Below, piece after piece: positions 13,400 through 13,824 of a stretch of 13,824 bases of DNA (positions are counted from its first letter, which is position 1; each line of letters opens with the position of its first letter). The notes beneath the pieces are model-generated. The model was not told where the DNA came from. It made no database searches and saw nothing but the letters and a program-made list of their open reading frames with translations. The DNA lies in contig QMLM01000018.1 of the NCBI GenBank assembly GCA_003646745.1, forward strand, positions 1-13,824, given 5' to 3'. The DNA comes from Deltaproteobacteria bacterium (GTDB taxonomy: Bacteria; Desulfobacterota; B13-G15; RBG-16-54-18). The position numbers were made by a program, and so were the translations under genes.

Positions 13400-13586
13400 G
13401 GCCAATGTCTATTTAGAAAAGGATGGAAAGGAGGAGCTCCTTTTAGAGGCGGTATACCTTATAGAACCTGATGGTCAGATGTGGCGATTGGAAAATATCT
13501 TTGGCGAGCAAAAGATCATTAAAGCCAACTTCAAGTTGTTGGCCCTCTCCGAAGAAAAGATCGTGTTAAAGGAGGTTGACGGTTGA
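13392..13586 (+). CDS. CooT-family nickel-binding protein
   Basis: A 64-residue small beta protein starting MCEANVYL. The family opening 'MCxAxVY' is present; in Rhodospirillum rubrum CooT the N-terminal cysteine takes part in nickel binding in the dimer, and the protein supports maturation of carbon monoxide dehydrogenase. The rest, 'LLLEAVYLIEPDGQMWRLENIFGEQKIIKANFKLLALSEEKIVLKEV', fits the family length and pattern. A strong GGAGGT site lies upstream and the ATG overlaps the DUF3842 stop region. No carbon monoxide dehydrogenase or coo genes are in the window, so the client enzyme is unknown. The symbol is withheld because many CooT homologues occur outside coo loci. Confidence 0.87.
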   Translation: MCEANVYLEKDGKEELLLEAVYLIEPDGQMWRLENIFGEQKIIKANFKLLALSEEKIVLKEVDG

Positions 13587-13824
13587 GGGGGGAGGATATC
13601 AGGGCCCAAGCAGAGCAAGTCTTACGGAAAGAGAGGGAGCAAGATCTTCAGCGCCTTAAGGCTGAGCTTGCAATGATGAGGGAGAAGTGCAGCAGGCTAA
13701 AGACCCTCTCCAGGTTAAGCGGATTGCTCAACTCCTCCCTTGACTTTGAGTATGTCAAGAGGAAGGCCACAGAGGCGGCGGCGGAACTCCTTAACTGCGA
13801 AGCCAGCTCCCTTCTGTTGAAGGA
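13583..13824 (+). CDS. GAF-domain sensor protein, N-terminal part (runs off the window)
   Basis: An open frame from a TTG at 13583 to the window end, 80 complete codons. An AAAGGAGG site (13568-13575) lies exactly 7 nt before the TTG, and the TTG overlaps the CooT stop as TTGA, a coupled start. Residues 1-40 are charged, with heptad-like leucines (a coiled-coil linker). They are followed by 'LKTLSRLSGLLNSSLDFEYVKRKATEAAAELLNCEASSLLL', the typical first helix and strand of a GAF domain. Such proteins go on to cyclase, kinase, diguanylate cyclase or HD-GYP outputs; which one is not visible. It probably senses a small ligand and is co-expressed with CooT and DUF3842. Confidence 0.75.
   Translation, partial: MRGEDIRAQAEQVLRKEREQDLQRLKAELAMMREKCSRLKTLSRLSGLLNSSLDFEYVKRKATEAAAELLNCEASSLLLK

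Overview
The window holds about 13.8 kb of a compact bacterial chromosome with balanced base composition. It encodes an LPS heptose-type kinase, a lipid II flippase of the MurJ family and a candidate exported, lipoprotein-like repair methyltransferase, so the host is Gram-negative. The mix of a polysaccharide deacetylase of the exosortase-associated (XrtA) type, YjbQ, an FmdB zinc ribbon, DUF3842 and a CooT-type nickel protein suggests an anaerobe, perhaps a deltaproteobacterial (Desulfobacterota-like) lineage. That placement is an inference from gene content. No rRNA, tRNA, CRISPR array, transposase or phage gene was seen.

Layout. (1) 1-378: the 3' end of a probable HEPN-domain gene, then about 240 bp without a convincing gene. 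(2) 379-2039: a Nudix hydrolase and a class I aminotransferase that converge and overlap at their stop codons. The aminotransferase has an eight-codon leader ORF just upstream. (3) 2173-8051: seven consecutive genes on the plus strand, overlapping or at most 31 bp apart, behind a good sigma70-type promoter (2115-2143). They encode a HAD phosphatase, YjbQ, a UDP-sugar epimerase, a DUF3473-type polysaccharide deacetylase, a DegT-family sugar aminotransferase, a GT2 glycosyltransferase and the heptose-7-phosphate kinase HldA/RfaE domain I. (4) 8026-9603: murJ on the minus strand, overlapping the 3' end of hldA by 26 bp. (5) 9604-9897: a divergent intergenic region with an extended -10 promoter and an 11-bp inverted repeat. 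(6) 9898-10655: an uncharacterised helical protein and a 54-residue FmdB-type zinc ribbon protein, closed by an intrinsic terminator. (7) 10869-13824: a tight run of an endonuclease III-like DNA glycosylase, a TtcA-like tRNA thiolase, Pcm with a signal-peptide-like N-terminus, DUF3842, CooT and the start of a GAF-domain protein that runs off the window.

How it fits together. Region 3 reads as a cell-surface polysaccharide module: sugar-nucleotide epimerisation and amination, glycosyl transfer, deacetylation, and heptose activation. MurJ next to it moves cell-wall precursor across the membrane. Region 7 is a mixed maintenance operon covering DNA repair, tRNA modification and protein repair, joined to a nickel-linked pair and a probable sensor. 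No clearly new multi-gene system was found. The best leads are the exported-looking Pcm, the glycosylase with an incomplete iron-sulfur motif, the aminotransferase leader ORF, the Pcm/DUF3842/CooT/GAF linkage, and the uncharacterised 9898-10452 gene with its inverted repeat.
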